A stretch of DNA of 64,000 nucleotides, taken from NCBI GenBank assembly GCA_035275065.1, contig DATENM010000090.1:62001-126000 (forward strand). The letters run 5' to 3'. The notes under the pieces were generated by a model. The model was not told the origin of the DNA and searched no databases. It saw only the letters and a list, made by a program, of their open reading frames with translations. This DNA is from Blastocatellia bacterium. Its GTDB lineage: Bacteria; Acidobacteriota; Blastocatellia; UBA7656. A program made the position numbers and the translations under genes. Shown here in pieces: positions 46,080-55,517 of the stretch. Each line of letters opens with the position of its first letter. Position 1 is the first letter of the stretch.

Positions 46080-48495
46080 ATTCGTAGCGTAGCGCCACCA
46101 TCGGGTCAACCCGTGTTGCGCGCAAGGCTGGCACGAAACAGGCTCCCAGAGCCACTAGTATCAGGACTGTCGCCACCGCGACGAAGGTCATCCAGTCGGT
46201 GGCGCTGACGGCAAACAGCAAGCTCTTCATTAGCCGCGTCGCCGCTAACGCCGTTATCAAACCGACGCCGACGCCGACAACCGCCAGCCGCATCCCCTGC
46301 CCGACCACCAGCCTGAGCACATCACGCCGCTCGGCTCCGAGCGCCATGCGCACGCCGATCTCATGTGTTCGTTGCGTGACCGCATAACTCATTACGCCGT
46401 AGATGCCTATGCCTGCCAGCAACATCGCGACGCCGCCGAACAGCGCGAACAGCGCCATTGATAAACGGCGCGGCGCGACCGACCGGCTGACCAGTTGTTC
46501 CATCATTATCACGTCATGCACCGGCTGGTCGTTGTCGACCGCTTGCACTTCCTGGCGAATGGCCGCCGCAAACGACGGCGCATTCGGGGCGCGCAGCATA
46601 ATCGACAAATATGGGTAAGCCATCTGCGCGAACGGCGCATAGGCTTCGAGGCTCGGCTCCGATTCAAGGCCATTGTGCTTTACATCACTAACGACGCCGA
46701 CCACCTGAAGCCACGGGCTTTTTTCATTGCCGAGACGCAAGTGCTTGCCAAGCGGGTCTTCGCCGGGCCACATCCGACGTGCCGCCGTTTCGTTGATGAT
46801 GACGACCGGCGGCGCGTCCGCCGCATCGGTCGCGCCGAACTCGCGCCCGCTGAGCAGGCCGATGCCGAGCGCCTTGAAGTAGCCGTTGCTGACGGCGTGC
46901 TGGCCGATCAAAAAGCGGTCTTCGTCGCGCGTCGCCTCTCGCCCTTCGACGGTCGGGTAGGTCGACGTATCATCGCCCAGCAGCGGGATGTCGTTTGCAA
47001 TGCCGACGGCTTCGACGCCCGGCAGCGCTTCGAGCCGCTCGATCACCTGTTTACAGAAAGCGTTAATCTGCGACTGCTTCTCGTACTTCTTGCCCGGCAG
47101 CGACAGGCTGGCGGTCAGCAGGTTCGCCGGCTCGAAGCCGGGCTTGACATCAAGCACGCGCGCAAAGCTCTTAACCAGCAATCCGGCGCCTACGAGAACG
47201 ACGAGCGACAGAGCGACTTCGGCGATCACCAGCAAGCCGCGAACGCGGTTGCGACGACTGGCGTCTGCCGTCCGCCCGCCTTCTTTCAGCGCTTCATTCA
47301 AATTTGCTTTCGACGCCTGCAACGCCGGCGCGAGGCCGAAGAGCAGGCCGGTGACGATTGAAATCGTCAGTGTGAATAAAAACACAGTTCGATCAATGCC
47401 GATCTCCGACAGTCGCGGCGTCTCCGCGGGGCTGACGGCGACCAGCAAGTCCACGCCCCACCAGCCCAGCACCAGGCCGAGCGCGCCGCCGAGCAAGGCC
47501 AGCAGCAAACTTTCGGTCAGCAGTTGCCGGACGATGCGGGCGCGGCCCGCGCCGAGCGCCGTGCGAATGGCCATCTCGCGATGGCGCGCCGTCGCCCGCG
47601 CCAGCAGCAGGTTGGCGACGTTAGCGCAGGCAACCAGCAGCACCAGCCCGACAGCGATCATCAGCACGACGAGCGCGGGCCGCAAATCGCCGATGACGGC
47701 TTCGTGCAGGGTCACTAGATGAACGCTGTGATTGCTGTTGTATTGCTGTTGCAGGTGGGCGACGATGGCGTCTATGTCGGCCTGCGCCTGGGCGAGCGTT
47801 ACGCCCGGCTTCAGCCTGCCGACGACGCGCAGATAATGCATACCGCGCACGGCCAGCACGTCGTCGGTGAATGACGAAAATGGCTCTGGCACGACCTGGC
47901 GCGGGTTGACCCACAGCTCGGCGTCGCCGCCGAATTTGAACCCCGGCGGCATAACGCCAATGACCGTGACCGGCTCGTTGTTGAGCGTCAAGGTTCTGCC
48001 GACGAAATCCGGGTCGCCCGCCGAGTGGCTCTGCCAGAAGCCATAGCTGACGACGGCGGCGCGCCGCGCGTCGGCCCGGCCTTCGTCAGCGATAAACGTG
48101 CGACCCTGTACGGGCTGCACGCGCAGCACGTCGAAGAAGTTGGCGCTGACGATGTTCGCGTTGATGCGCTCGGGCCGTTCGCCTCCCGTCAGATTGAAGC
48201 TCATCGGGCGCGACGCGGCGACCTCCTCGAATGAATGATTTTGCGATTGATAATCCACGAAATCGGCGGGCGAGAACGGCGCCTGCTTAAGCTGTGGCTG
48301 CACCTCCCAGAACCACACCAGCTGGTCGGATTGCGGATAAGGCAGCGCCTTGAGCAGCACGGCGTTGACGACAGAGAAGATGGCGGTGTTGGCGCCAATC
48401 CCCAAGGCCAAAGCGAACGCCGCCACCAGCGTGAAACCCGGTCGTTTCAAGAGCAGCCGAATACCGTAGCGAATATCCTGTATGAGCGTTTGCAT
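46078..48495 (-). CDS. ADOP-type orphan FtsX permease, copy 1
   Basis: The 805-residue protein is a duplicated MacB/FtsX permease of the acidobacterial ADOP group. The N-terminal helix (GFTLVAAFALALGIGANTAI), the FSVVNAVLL motif and a large periplasmic domain are followed by three helices, then a second copy with its periplasmic domain and three helices (the last ending VDPMVALRYE). There is no ATPase domain. The start at 48495 has GGAGG upstream. Two paralogues lie upstream on the same strand. The substrate is unknown; export of peptides or lipophilic compounds is typical of MacB relatives. Confidence 0.9.
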   Translation of the reverse strand: MQTLIQDIRYGIRLLLKRPGFTLVAAFALALGIGANTAIFSVVNAVLLKALPYPQSDQLVWFWEVQPQLKQAPFSPADFVDYQSQNHSFEEVAASRPMSFNLTGGERPERINANIVSANFFDVLRVQPVQGRTFIADEGRADARRAAVVSYGFWQSHSAGDPDFVGRTLTLNNEPVTVIGVMPPGFKFGGDAELWVNPRQVVPEPFSSFTDDVLAVRGMHYLRVVGRLKPGVTLAQAQADIDAIVAHLQQQYNSNHSVHLVTLHEAVIGDLRPALVVLMIAVGLVLLVACANVANLLLARATARHREMAIRTALGAGRARIVRQLLTESLLLALLGGALGLVLGWWGVDLLVAVSPAETPRLSEIGIDRTVFLFTLTISIVTGLLFGLAPALQASKANLNEALKEGGRTADASRRNRVRGLLVIAEVALSLVVLVGAGLLVKSFARVLDVKPGFEPANLLTASLSLPGKKYEKQSQINAFCKQVIERLEALPGVEAVGIANDIPLLGDDTSTYPTVEGREATRDEDRFLIGQHAVSNGYFKALGIGLLSGREFGATDAADAPPVVIINETAARRMWPGEDPLGKHLRLGNEKSPWLQVVGVVSDVKHNGLESEPSLEAYAPFAQMAYPYLSIMLRAPNAPSFAAAIRQEVQAVDNDQPVHDVIMMEQLVSRSVAPRRLSMALFALFGGVAMLLAGIGIYGVMSYAVTQRTHEIGVRMALGAERRDVLRLVVGQGMRLAVVGVGVGLITALAATRLMKSLLFAVSATDWMTFVAVATVLILVALGACFVPALRATRVDPMVALRYE

Positions 48496-48580
48496 CGCGC
48501 GCCTCCTTATTCTTTTCCAATCAGTGGGCACACCGTCTGACGGTGAAGACGCGCGATGGGCAGAAAGCGTTAACAAGCCA

Positions 48581-48718
48581 GGGAGGCAGGAGGCAGGAAA
48601 CAGGAGGCAGGAAGCAGGAAGCAGTTGTTGATTATGTTGATTATGACGTTCGGCGGATCGCCAACATGGTTTGTATGTCCTCTGGACTGCCTCCTGCTTC
48701 CCGCCTCCTGCCTCCTGC
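48581..48718. repeat. Inverted heptad-repeat element (element k, unit GCAGGAG/GCAGGAA)
   Basis: The left arm (48581-48624) has six GCAGGAG/GCAGGAA units. The right arm (48687-48718) touches the stop codon of ADOP copy 2. The loop has 42 bases (48649-48690) identical to those in element l, which also follows an ADOP gene. Confidence 0.88.
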
Positions 48719-51153
48719 TATTCGTAGCGTAGCGCGACCATTGGATCAACCTTCGTGGCGCGCCGCGCCGGCAGGTAGCAGGCCACCAGCGACACCGTCG
48801 CCAGCAATAGAGGGATTAAGGTAAAGGTTAGCGGGTCTGTTGCGCTTATTCCGAATAGCAGGCTCGACATAAAACGAGTCAGCGCGAAAGAGGCCGCCAG
48901 GCCGCCGATTACGCCGACCAGTGTGAGAATCAGGCTCTGGCCGATGACCAGTTTCGCGATGTCGCGCGGCTGCGCCCCCAGTGCCATGCGGATGCCGATC
49001 TCCTGCGTGCGTTGCGTCACGGCGTACGCCGCCACGCCATACAGCCCGACCGCCGCGAGCAGTAAGGCGACGACCGCAAACACGACCAGCAGCAACATGG
49101 AAAAGCGGCGCTGCGCCACTGAGCCAGCGATGATCTGATTCATCGTGCGCAAGTCATAAACCGGCAGGTCGGCGTCTACCTCGTTGATCTTCTGGCGCAC
49201 CGCCGCTAGCAAACTCGCCGGGTCGCCCGCCGTGCGGACGATGAAGACCGCGTTGCGGCGCAGGCGCGGGATTTGAAAAGTCGGCATGTAGACGGACGGC
49301 TGGTCTTCGGCCTCAAGCCCTGAGACTTTAACGTCGCCGACGACGCCGACGATGGTGAGCCAGCCGTTGCGGTTCCAGCCGCCCCAGCGTATGCGCTTGC
49401 CGATCACTTCTTGATCGGGCCAGAAACGGCGCGCCATCGCTTCGTTGACGACAATGACCGGCGTGGCGTCGGCGCGGTCGTCGTCGCTGAAGGTGCGGCC
49501 TTTCAGCAGGGCGATACCCATCGCGCGAAAGTAATCATTGCTGACCCACGAGCCGTGCGTCGTGTAGACGGCGTTTTCGCTGCTGCCTTCGGGGCGAAAG
49601 CCGATCTGCCAGTCGTCGCTGAGCGGCAAGGTCGAAGCGACGCCGACCGCCTGCACGCCGGGCAGCGCCGCGAGCCGTTCCATCACCTCTTTGTAAACCG
49701 TCTTGCCGCGCTCAGGCTCGGGATAGCGCGACGGCGGCAATTCGGTGCGCGCCACCACGACGCCATCGGGATTGAACCCCGGCGGCACGCCGAGCAGGCG
49801 CACGAAGCTGTTAATGAGCAGCGCCGCGCCGACCAGCAGAACAAGCGCGACGGCGGTCTCGGCCATCACCAGCAGGCTACGCAGCCGCGCGCCTTCGCCG
49901 GCGCTCGACCCGCGCCCGGCGTCCTTGATCGCCGCGGTGAGGTCGAGCCGCGCACTCTGCAACGCCGGCGCGAGGCCGAAGAGCACGCCGGTCGCGAGCG
50001 TCACCAGCACCGTGAATCCGAACACGCGCCAGTCCGGCCCGGCTTCGGCGAGGCGCGGCACGTCGTCGGGGCCGAACTTCAAGATCAGGTCAACCGCCCA
50101 CACCGCCAGCAGCAGGCCGAGCGCGCCGCCGCACGCCGCCAGCGACAGACTCTCGGCGAGCAGTTGGCGCACGATGCGCATCGTGCCCGCGCCGAGCGCC
50201 GAGCGGATAGCGATCTCTTTGCGCCGCGCCGCCGCGCGCGCCAGCAACAGGTTGGCGACATTCGCGCAGGCGATCAGCAACACCAGCCCCGTCGCGACCA
50301 ACAGCATCAACAGGAATGGGCGCACGGCCTTGACCGTCTGTTGTTCCAGGCCGACGACGCCGGCGACGATCTCAACGTCGCCCTCATAGATGTCCGGGTG
50401 TTGCTGCTGGAAGCGCGCGGCGACCGCTTCCATGTTGGCCTGGGCCTGGGCCTGGGTGACGCCGGGCTGTAATCGCCCGATCAGCCCGTACTGAAGGTTG
50501 TTAGCCCGCGAGGCGCGCTCTTCGTCGCTGAGCGCCAGCGGCAGCCACAGCTCGACCGGCTCGGCAAACGTCGCGTCAATGTAAGGGAACTGCACGCGCT
50601 CAGGCATCACGCCGATGATCGTGTAGGGCTTCTCGTCGAGCTTGACCACTTGCCCGATGACCTTCGCGTCGCCGCCGAAGGCCCGACGCCACAACGCGCC
50701 ACCGAGGAGGATGATATTTGTGCCCGGCTTGTCTTCGTCGGGCGCGAAGGCGCGGCCCAGCATAGGCGAGACGCCGAGCAGAGGGAAGAGGCTGGGCGAG
50801 ACGCGCGCCGCCTGGACGCGCCGCGCCTCTCCCTGCCCCGTGAGGTTGAAATTAAGCGTCGTGTAGGCGGCCATCTCCGAGAAGCTCTCGTTGCCGGCCA
50901 TATAGTCGAGGGTTTCCGCCGCCGCGATGCCGCCGTAATTCCAGCCGAGTTTCGGCAGCGATTCCTGCACGAGCAAGAGTCGCGCCGGGTCTTTGTAAGG
51001 CAGCGGTCTGAGCAGCACGGCGTTGACGACCGAGAAAATCGCGGTGTTGGCGCCGATCCCCAGCGCCAGCGTCAGCACGGCTACAGCCGTGAAGCCGGGG
51101 CTCCTGCGCATCATCCGTAAGCCATACCACATATCGCGCCACAGCCCATTCAT
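48718..51153 (-). CDS. ADOP-type orphan FtsX permease, copy 2
   Basis: The 811-residue protein has the same duplicated MacB/FtsX plan: helix SPGFTAVAVLTLALGIGANT with FSVVNAVLLRPLPY, periplasmic domain, central helices (LLIACANVANLLLARAAARR), second periplasmic domain, and C-terminal helices ending KVDPMVALRYE. It shares ADOP signatures with copies 1 and 3 but is clearly diverged in the periplasmic domains. No ATPase gene lies beside it on the same strand. The stop codon is immediately followed by repeat arm k. Confidence 0.9.
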   Translation of the reverse strand: MNGLWRDMWYGLRMMRRSPGFTAVAVLTLALGIGANTAIFSVVNAVLLRPLPYKDPARLLLVQESLPKLGWNYGGIAAAETLDYMAGNESFSEMAAYTTLNFNLTGQGEARRVQAARVSPSLFPLLGVSPMLGRAFAPDEDKPGTNIILLGGALWRRAFGGDAKVIGQVVKLDEKPYTIIGVMPERVQFPYIDATFAEPVELWLPLALSDEERASRANNLQYGLIGRLQPGVTQAQAQANMEAVAARFQQQHPDIYEGDVEIVAGVVGLEQQTVKAVRPFLLMLLVATGLVLLIACANVANLLLARAAARRKEIAIRSALGAGTMRIVRQLLAESLSLAACGGALGLLLAVWAVDLILKFGPDDVPRLAEAGPDWRVFGFTVLVTLATGVLFGLAPALQSARLDLTAAIKDAGRGSSAGEGARLRSLLVMAETAVALVLLVGAALLINSFVRLLGVPPGFNPDGVVVARTELPPSRYPEPERGKTVYKEVMERLAALPGVQAVGVASTLPLSDDWQIGFRPEGSSENAVYTTHGSWVSNDYFRAMGIALLKGRTFSDDDRADATPVIVVNEAMARRFWPDQEVIGKRIRWGGWNRNGWLTIVGVVGDVKVSGLEAEDQPSVYMPTFQIPRLRRNAVFIVRTAGDPASLLAAVRQKINEVDADLPVYDLRTMNQIIAGSVAQRRFSMLLLVVFAVVALLLAAVGLYGVAAYAVTQRTQEIGIRMALGAQPRDIAKLVIGQSLILTLVGVIGGLAASFALTRFMSSLLFGISATDPLTFTLIPLLLATVSLVACYLPARRATKVDPMVALRYE

Positions 51154-51170
51154 CGGTCACCTCCGGCGGG

Positions 51171-51302
51171 GCAGGAGGCAGGAAGCAGGAAGCAGGAAGC
51201 AGTTGTTGGTTACGGTGTTCGGCGGATCGCCAACATGGTTTGTATGTCCTCTGGACTGCTTCCTGCCTCCTGCCTCCTGCCTCCTGCCTATTGCCTCCTG
51301 CT
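51171..51302. repeat. Inverted heptad-repeat element (element l, unit GCAGGAG/GCAGGAA)
   Basis: The left arm (51171-51202) has four units. The right arm (51256-51302) has five to six units and overlaps the stop codon of ADOP copy 3. The loop shares a 42-base block (51218-51259) with element k, showing that one was copied from the other or both came from one duplication. Confidence 0.88.
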
Positions 51303-53739
51303 ATTCGTAGCGCAGCGCCACCATCGGATCAACTTTCGTGGCGCGGCGCGCGGGGATCAGACATGCCGCCAGCGCCACCAGCGCCAGCAACAGGGCGATT
51401 CCGGCGAAGGTCAGCGGGTCGTGGGCGCCAACCTGGAACAGCAGGCCCGATAGCAGGCTGGCGATCAGCCGCGTAATGATGAACGCGCCCGCCAGCCCGA
51501 TGCCGACGCCTAAGAGCGTCAGCCCCATGCCCTGGCGCACGACCATTCGCAAGACGTCCGCGGAACTGGCTCCCAGAGCCATTCTGACGCCGATCTCGTG
51601 CGTCCGCTGCGAAACCGAATAAGCCATCACGCCGTAGATGCCGACGCCTGCCAACAGCAGCGCGACCACGGCAAACAGACTCATCAGCATCATGTTGAAA
51701 CGCGGTCGCGCGATGGATTCCGAGACGACTTGCGTCATTGTCCGCGCGTTGTTGAGCGCCAGCGTGCTGTCCATCTCTGCGACCGTGCTGCGGATGGAGG
51801 GGATCATCCTGGCCGGGTCGCCCGACGTTCGCGCCACCAGCACCATCGAGCGCCGCGGCACTTGCGTGTTTACGGCGTACATCTGCGGGTAAGGCTCGGC
51901 GCCCAGTCCTTCGTGCCGCGTGTCCTGCACAATGCCGACGACCGTGAACCACGCCGGCTGCTGCGGCGAGCCCAGATTCATGCGCTTGCCGATGGGGTCT
52001 TCGTCCGCAAAGTAGCGGCGGGCGAGTGTGTCGTTAATCACAAAAGATTGCGGTGTCTTGGGGCCGTCCTGCTCTGACAGGTATCTGCCGCGCAGCAGCG
52101 GGATGCCCATCGTTTGAAAATACTCCGGCGTGACAATGCGATACTCGGCATCGGGCGTTTTGTCGGTCAGCCCCGGCACGTGTCCTTCGACATAAAAAGC
52201 GATCACGTTGCCGCCGCCGCTCAATGGCAGCGTGTCGATTGCGCCGGCGGCCTCGACGCCCGGCAGGTTCTGCACGCGGGTCAACAACTGTTGATAGAAA
52301 GCCGTTGCCTGCTGGCCTTCTTTATAGGTCGTGCCCGGCAGATAGACCTCGACCGCCAGGATGCGCTCCGGGTTGAAGCCCGGATCAACCTCCTGCAAGC
52401 GGACGAAGCTTTTCACCATCAAGCCGGCGCCGATCAGCGGCACCAGCGCCAGCGCTATTTCGGCGACGACCAGTATGCGACGAGCGCGACCACCGCGACC
52501 GCCTTCAGTCGTTCCGCGCCCGCCTTCCTTGAGCGTTTCGTTGAGATTCGGATTCGCCGCTTGCAGCGCCGGGAACAGACCGAACAACACGCCGGTGACC
52601 AGCGACACGCCGAAGGTGAAGAGCAGCACACGGGCGTCGAGGCTCACTTCGTTCAGGCGCGGAATGTCGCCAGGGGCGAGCGCCACCAGCGCTTCAATTC
52701 CCCATAAGGCGAGCAGCAAGCCGAGCCCGCCGCCGACGACTGCAAGCAAGACGCTTTCGGTCAGCAACTGCCGGACGATGCGCCCGCGCCGCGCGCCGAG
52801 CGCCGTGCGAATGGCCATCTCCTTCTGCCGCGCCGCCGCCCTCGCGAGCAAGAGGTTGGCGACGTTGGCGCAGGCGATCAGTAACAGGAAGCCGACAGCG
52901 CCCAACAAGACGACCAGCACGGGCCGCACGTCCCCAACGAAGCGCTCGTGCAGCGGCACGACAATCGTCCCCCAGCCGCTGTTGGTCGCCGCGTACTGTT
53001 GTTCGAGCTGCGCGGCGATGGTCGTCATCTCGGCGCGCGCTTGCTCGATGGCAACGCCGGGCTTCAGGCGCGCGATGACGCCCAGGTAATCGGCACGCCG
53101 CCCGGCCTTGGCGTAATCAACCTGCAAGGGCATCCACATCTCTGCCTTGCGGTTGGTTTCGGGGCGCGGGTGCTTGAAGTCCGCCGGCATGACGCCGACG
53201 ACCGTAACCGGGTTGCCGTTGATGGTAATCGCCTGGCCGACGATACCCGGATCGCCGCCAAAGCGTCGCTGCCACAGCCCGTGGCTGAGCACGACGACGC
53301 GGCTGCTGTTCGGCTTGTCTTCGTCGGGCGTGAAGGTGCGCCCGATGGCCGGCAGCACGCCGAGCACTTCAAAAAAGCCGTCGGTGACATAGGCCCCGTC
53401 ATAGCGTTCGGGCTCGCCACTGCCGGTCAGCGTCAATCGCGTGTTGGCGAACCCGCCCATCTCCTCGAAGCTCTGGCCCTGCGTCTTCCAATCGTTGTAG
53501 TCGGGAGCCGAGGCGGTTTCATGCTCAATGTCGTTGAGCGGGTTCGTGCCCCAGATCCAGACCAGGCGGTCGGCTTGCTTATAGGGCAGCGGACGAAGCA
53601 GCACGGCGTTGACGACCGAGAAGATGGCGGTGTTGGCGCCGATGCCTAAGGCCAGCGCCAGCACCAGCACGAATGTGAATCCGGGCTTCTTGAGCATCGT
53701 CCGAATGGCGAACCGCAGATCGTGCCAGAGTATCTCCAT
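51301..53739 (-). CDS. ADOP-type orphan FtsX permease, copy 3
   Basis: The 812-residue protein is the third tandem ADOP. It has KKPGFTFVLVLALALGIGAN, FSVVNAVLLRPLPYKQADRL, a periplasmic domain, central helices with CANVANLLLARAAARQKEMA, and C-terminal helices ending KVDPMVALRYE. It is the first gene of the minus-strand trio, so a promoter should lie in the 306-base gap 53740-54045; none is clear there, and most of that gap is element m. The start at 53739 has GAGG upstream. Confidence 0.9.
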   Translation of the reverse strand: MEILWHDLRFAIRTMLKKPGFTFVLVLALALGIGANTAIFSVVNAVLLRPLPYKQADRLVWIWGTNPLNDIEHETASAPDYNDWKTQGQSFEEMGGFANTRLTLTGSGEPERYDGAYVTDGFFEVLGVLPAIGRTFTPDEDKPNSSRVVVLSHGLWQRRFGGDPGIVGQAITINGNPVTVVGVMPADFKHPRPETNRKAEMWMPLQVDYAKAGRRADYLGVIARLKPGVAIEQARAEMTTIAAQLEQQYAATNSGWGTIVVPLHERFVGDVRPVLVVLLGAVGFLLLIACANVANLLLARAAARQKEMAIRTALGARRGRIVRQLLTESVLLAVVGGGLGLLLALWGIEALVALAPGDIPRLNEVSLDARVLLFTFGVSLVTGVLFGLFPALQAANPNLNETLKEGGRGTTEGGRGGRARRILVVAEIALALVPLIGAGLMVKSFVRLQEVDPGFNPERILAVEVYLPGTTYKEGQQATAFYQQLLTRVQNLPGVEAAGAIDTLPLSGGGNVIAFYVEGHVPGLTDKTPDAEYRIVTPEYFQTMGIPLLRGRYLSEQDGPKTPQSFVINDTLARRYFADEDPIGKRMNLGSPQQPAWFTVVGIVQDTRHEGLGAEPYPQMYAVNTQVPRRSMVLVARTSGDPARMIPSIRSTVAEMDSTLALNNARTMTQVVSESIARPRFNMMLMSLFAVVALLLAGVGIYGVMAYSVSQRTHEIGVRMALGASSADVLRMVVRQGMGLTLLGVGIGLAGAFIITRLIASLLSGLLFQVGAHDPLTFAGIALLLALVALAACLIPARRATKVDPMVALRYE

Positions 53740-53822
53740 GACCTTACCTCCTGATCCAAGCAACGTGGGATTAAACAGGCTAACGCCCGCTGAGCTGACC
53801 GCTGTAATGGAAATGGCGTGCC

Positions 53823-53998
53823 AGGCAACAGGAAGCAGGAAGCAGGAAGCAGGAGGCAGTTGACTTGCGCGCTGACGTCAAACCGGTGCGGCGTCGCAAG
53901 TGGCAATTCGAGAAGGTTTTTCTGATGAATGCAGCAACGCCCAGGCGGAGAGCAGGCAACTTCTACTGCCTCCTGCTTCCTGCCTCCTGCCTCCTGAT
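53823..53998. repeat. Inverted heptad-repeat element (element m, unit GCAGGAA/GCAGGAG)
   Basis: The left arm (53823-53859) has five units. The right arm (53965-53998) has four to five complementary units. The loop is about 105 bases, the longest among gene-less members, and shows no convincing gene. Confidence 0.85.
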
Positions 53999-54045
53999 CT
54001 CTGTTCGCCTGTGGGAAGGCGGTTTCCCAAAGTCGCGCACGAGCT

Positions 54046-55344
54046 TCAGGCCGACAGCCCCGTGCGGATGGCGTGTTCGACGGCGTCGCAGAATAGATCA
54101 ACCTCGTCGAGCGTCGTGTAGACGTTCGGCGTCACTCGGATGCCGCGGAACTCGTCGTGGACAATCGGCGTGACGATGATGTGGTGCTTCTCCCAGAGGT
54201 GCGCGCCGAGCTTCACCATGTCCATGCCCTCGACATTGAACAGCGCCAGGCCGCACGACTGCTGCGGGTCGTAAGGCGTCAGCACATGCACGCCTTTGTT
54301 CTGCTCCAGCCGCCGCGCCCAGCGCTCTTTCAGGTAGCGCAAGCGCGCCGCCTTGCGCTCGGCGCCGATGCCTTCGTAAAAGGTCAGCGCCTCGGCGATG
54401 GCATTATGATTGGCCGCCGGGTGGGTGCCGATCTCTTCAAACTTGCGGATGTCGTCGTCCTGCTTCGGCTCGGCGGCCATCAGCGGCCAGAGCTTCTTGA
54501 GCTTCGATTTTCGGACGTACAGCATGCCTGTGCCGATGGGCGCCAGCAGCCACTTGTGCAGGCTGGTGCCGTAGTAATCGCAGTCGAGGTCGGCGTGCTT
54601 GAAGGGGAAATGCGCAAAGGCGTGCGCGCCGTCGACGATAACTTCGATGCCGCGCTCACGTCCCAGCTGGCAGATGCGCTTGACCGGAAAAATCTGCCCC
54701 GTCAGGTTGGTGATGTGGCAGCAGTGAATGACCCGCGTGCGCGGCGTGATGGCGCGCTCGAAACGGTTGTAGAGGTCGTCCATCGAAGGCGGCGGCACCG
54801 GAAACGAGATGGTGTTGACCTTGATGCCTTCGCGCCGCTCGCGCTGCCGCCAGGCGTTGAGCATGCGGGGATAATCCTGATTCGTCGTCAGCACTTCGTC
54901 GCCCGCCTTCAAGTCGAGGCCGAAGATGCAGATTTCCAGCGACTCGCTGGCGTTGCGCGTGATGGCCAGCTCTTCCGGGTCGCAGCCGAATTGCCGCGCC
55001 AGACGCTGGCGCACGGTTTCGATCTGCGGCTCAAGTACGCGCCACATCGTATGCACCGGCGCTTCGTTCGAGTACGCCAGGTGGCGGACGAGCGCTTCCT
55101 GTACGACGCGCGGCGACGGCGAGACGCCGCCGTTGTTCAGGTTGATGAGCGAGCGGTCAACGGTGAAGGCTTGCTGAATCTCGCGCCAGAAGGTTTCGTC
55201 CTTGGCGATGGCTTCGGGCGAATCCGTGACGCCGCGGGTTGCCGCCAGAATGCGGCTGATGCCGCCTTCGCTGAACGAAGCCATCGCGGTCATTGCCGTC
55301 GCCGCGCCCGCGGCTCGCATGAATCGTCGTCGTGTTAGCATCAT
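54046..55344 (-). CDS. PLP aminotransferase class V, isopenicillin N epimerase-like, Tat-exported
   Basis: The 432-residue protein starts with a twin-arginine signal (LTRRRFMRAAGAATAMTAMA). It is a fold-type I PLP enzyme: the Lys that holds PLP is in GTSLHKWLLAPIG, VIVDGAHAFAHFPF carries the Asp contacting the pyridine ring, and LINLNNGGVSPSPRVVQEAL is the N-terminal substrate loop. It is in the CsdB/isopenicillin epimerase group. Substrate unknown. The start 55344 (or 55341) has GGGAGG before it. It is convergent with no gene and probably monocistronic. Confidence 0.85.
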   Translation of the reverse strand: MMLTRRRFMRAAGAATAMTAMASFSEGGISRILAATRGVTDSPEAIAKDETFWREIQQAFTVDRSLINLNNGGVSPSPRVVQEALVRHLAYSNEAPVHTMWRVLEPQIETVRQRLARQFGCDPEELAITRNASESLEICIFGLDLKAGDEVLTTNQDYPRMLNAWRQRERREGIKVNTISFPVPPPSMDDLYNRFERAITPRTRVIHCCHITNLTGQIFPVKRICQLGRERGIEVIVDGAHAFAHFPFKHADLDCDYYGTSLHKWLLAPIGTGMLYVRKSKLKKLWPLMAAEPKQDDDIRKFEEIGTHPAANHNAIAEALTFYEGIGAERKAARLRYLKERWARRLEQNKGVHVLTPYDPQQSCGLALFNVEGMDMVKLGAHLWEKHHIIVTPIVHDEFRGIRVTPNVYTTLDEVDLFCDAVEHAIRTGLSA

Positions 55345-55517
55345 CCCCTCCCGGCTGTCTGCTTTGCGCTTGCTGTGCAGCGATTCTATCACAGCGCCTC
55401 GCACTCCCCAACCGCCCTGATTAGCGCCTGGAAAGCGGCAAAGTTTGACAAGCCTCGCGCGCCTCGTGTAGCTTTCTGCCTGCAATCCATCGCATCTTTC
55501 AAGCAGAGGAGCAAGCC

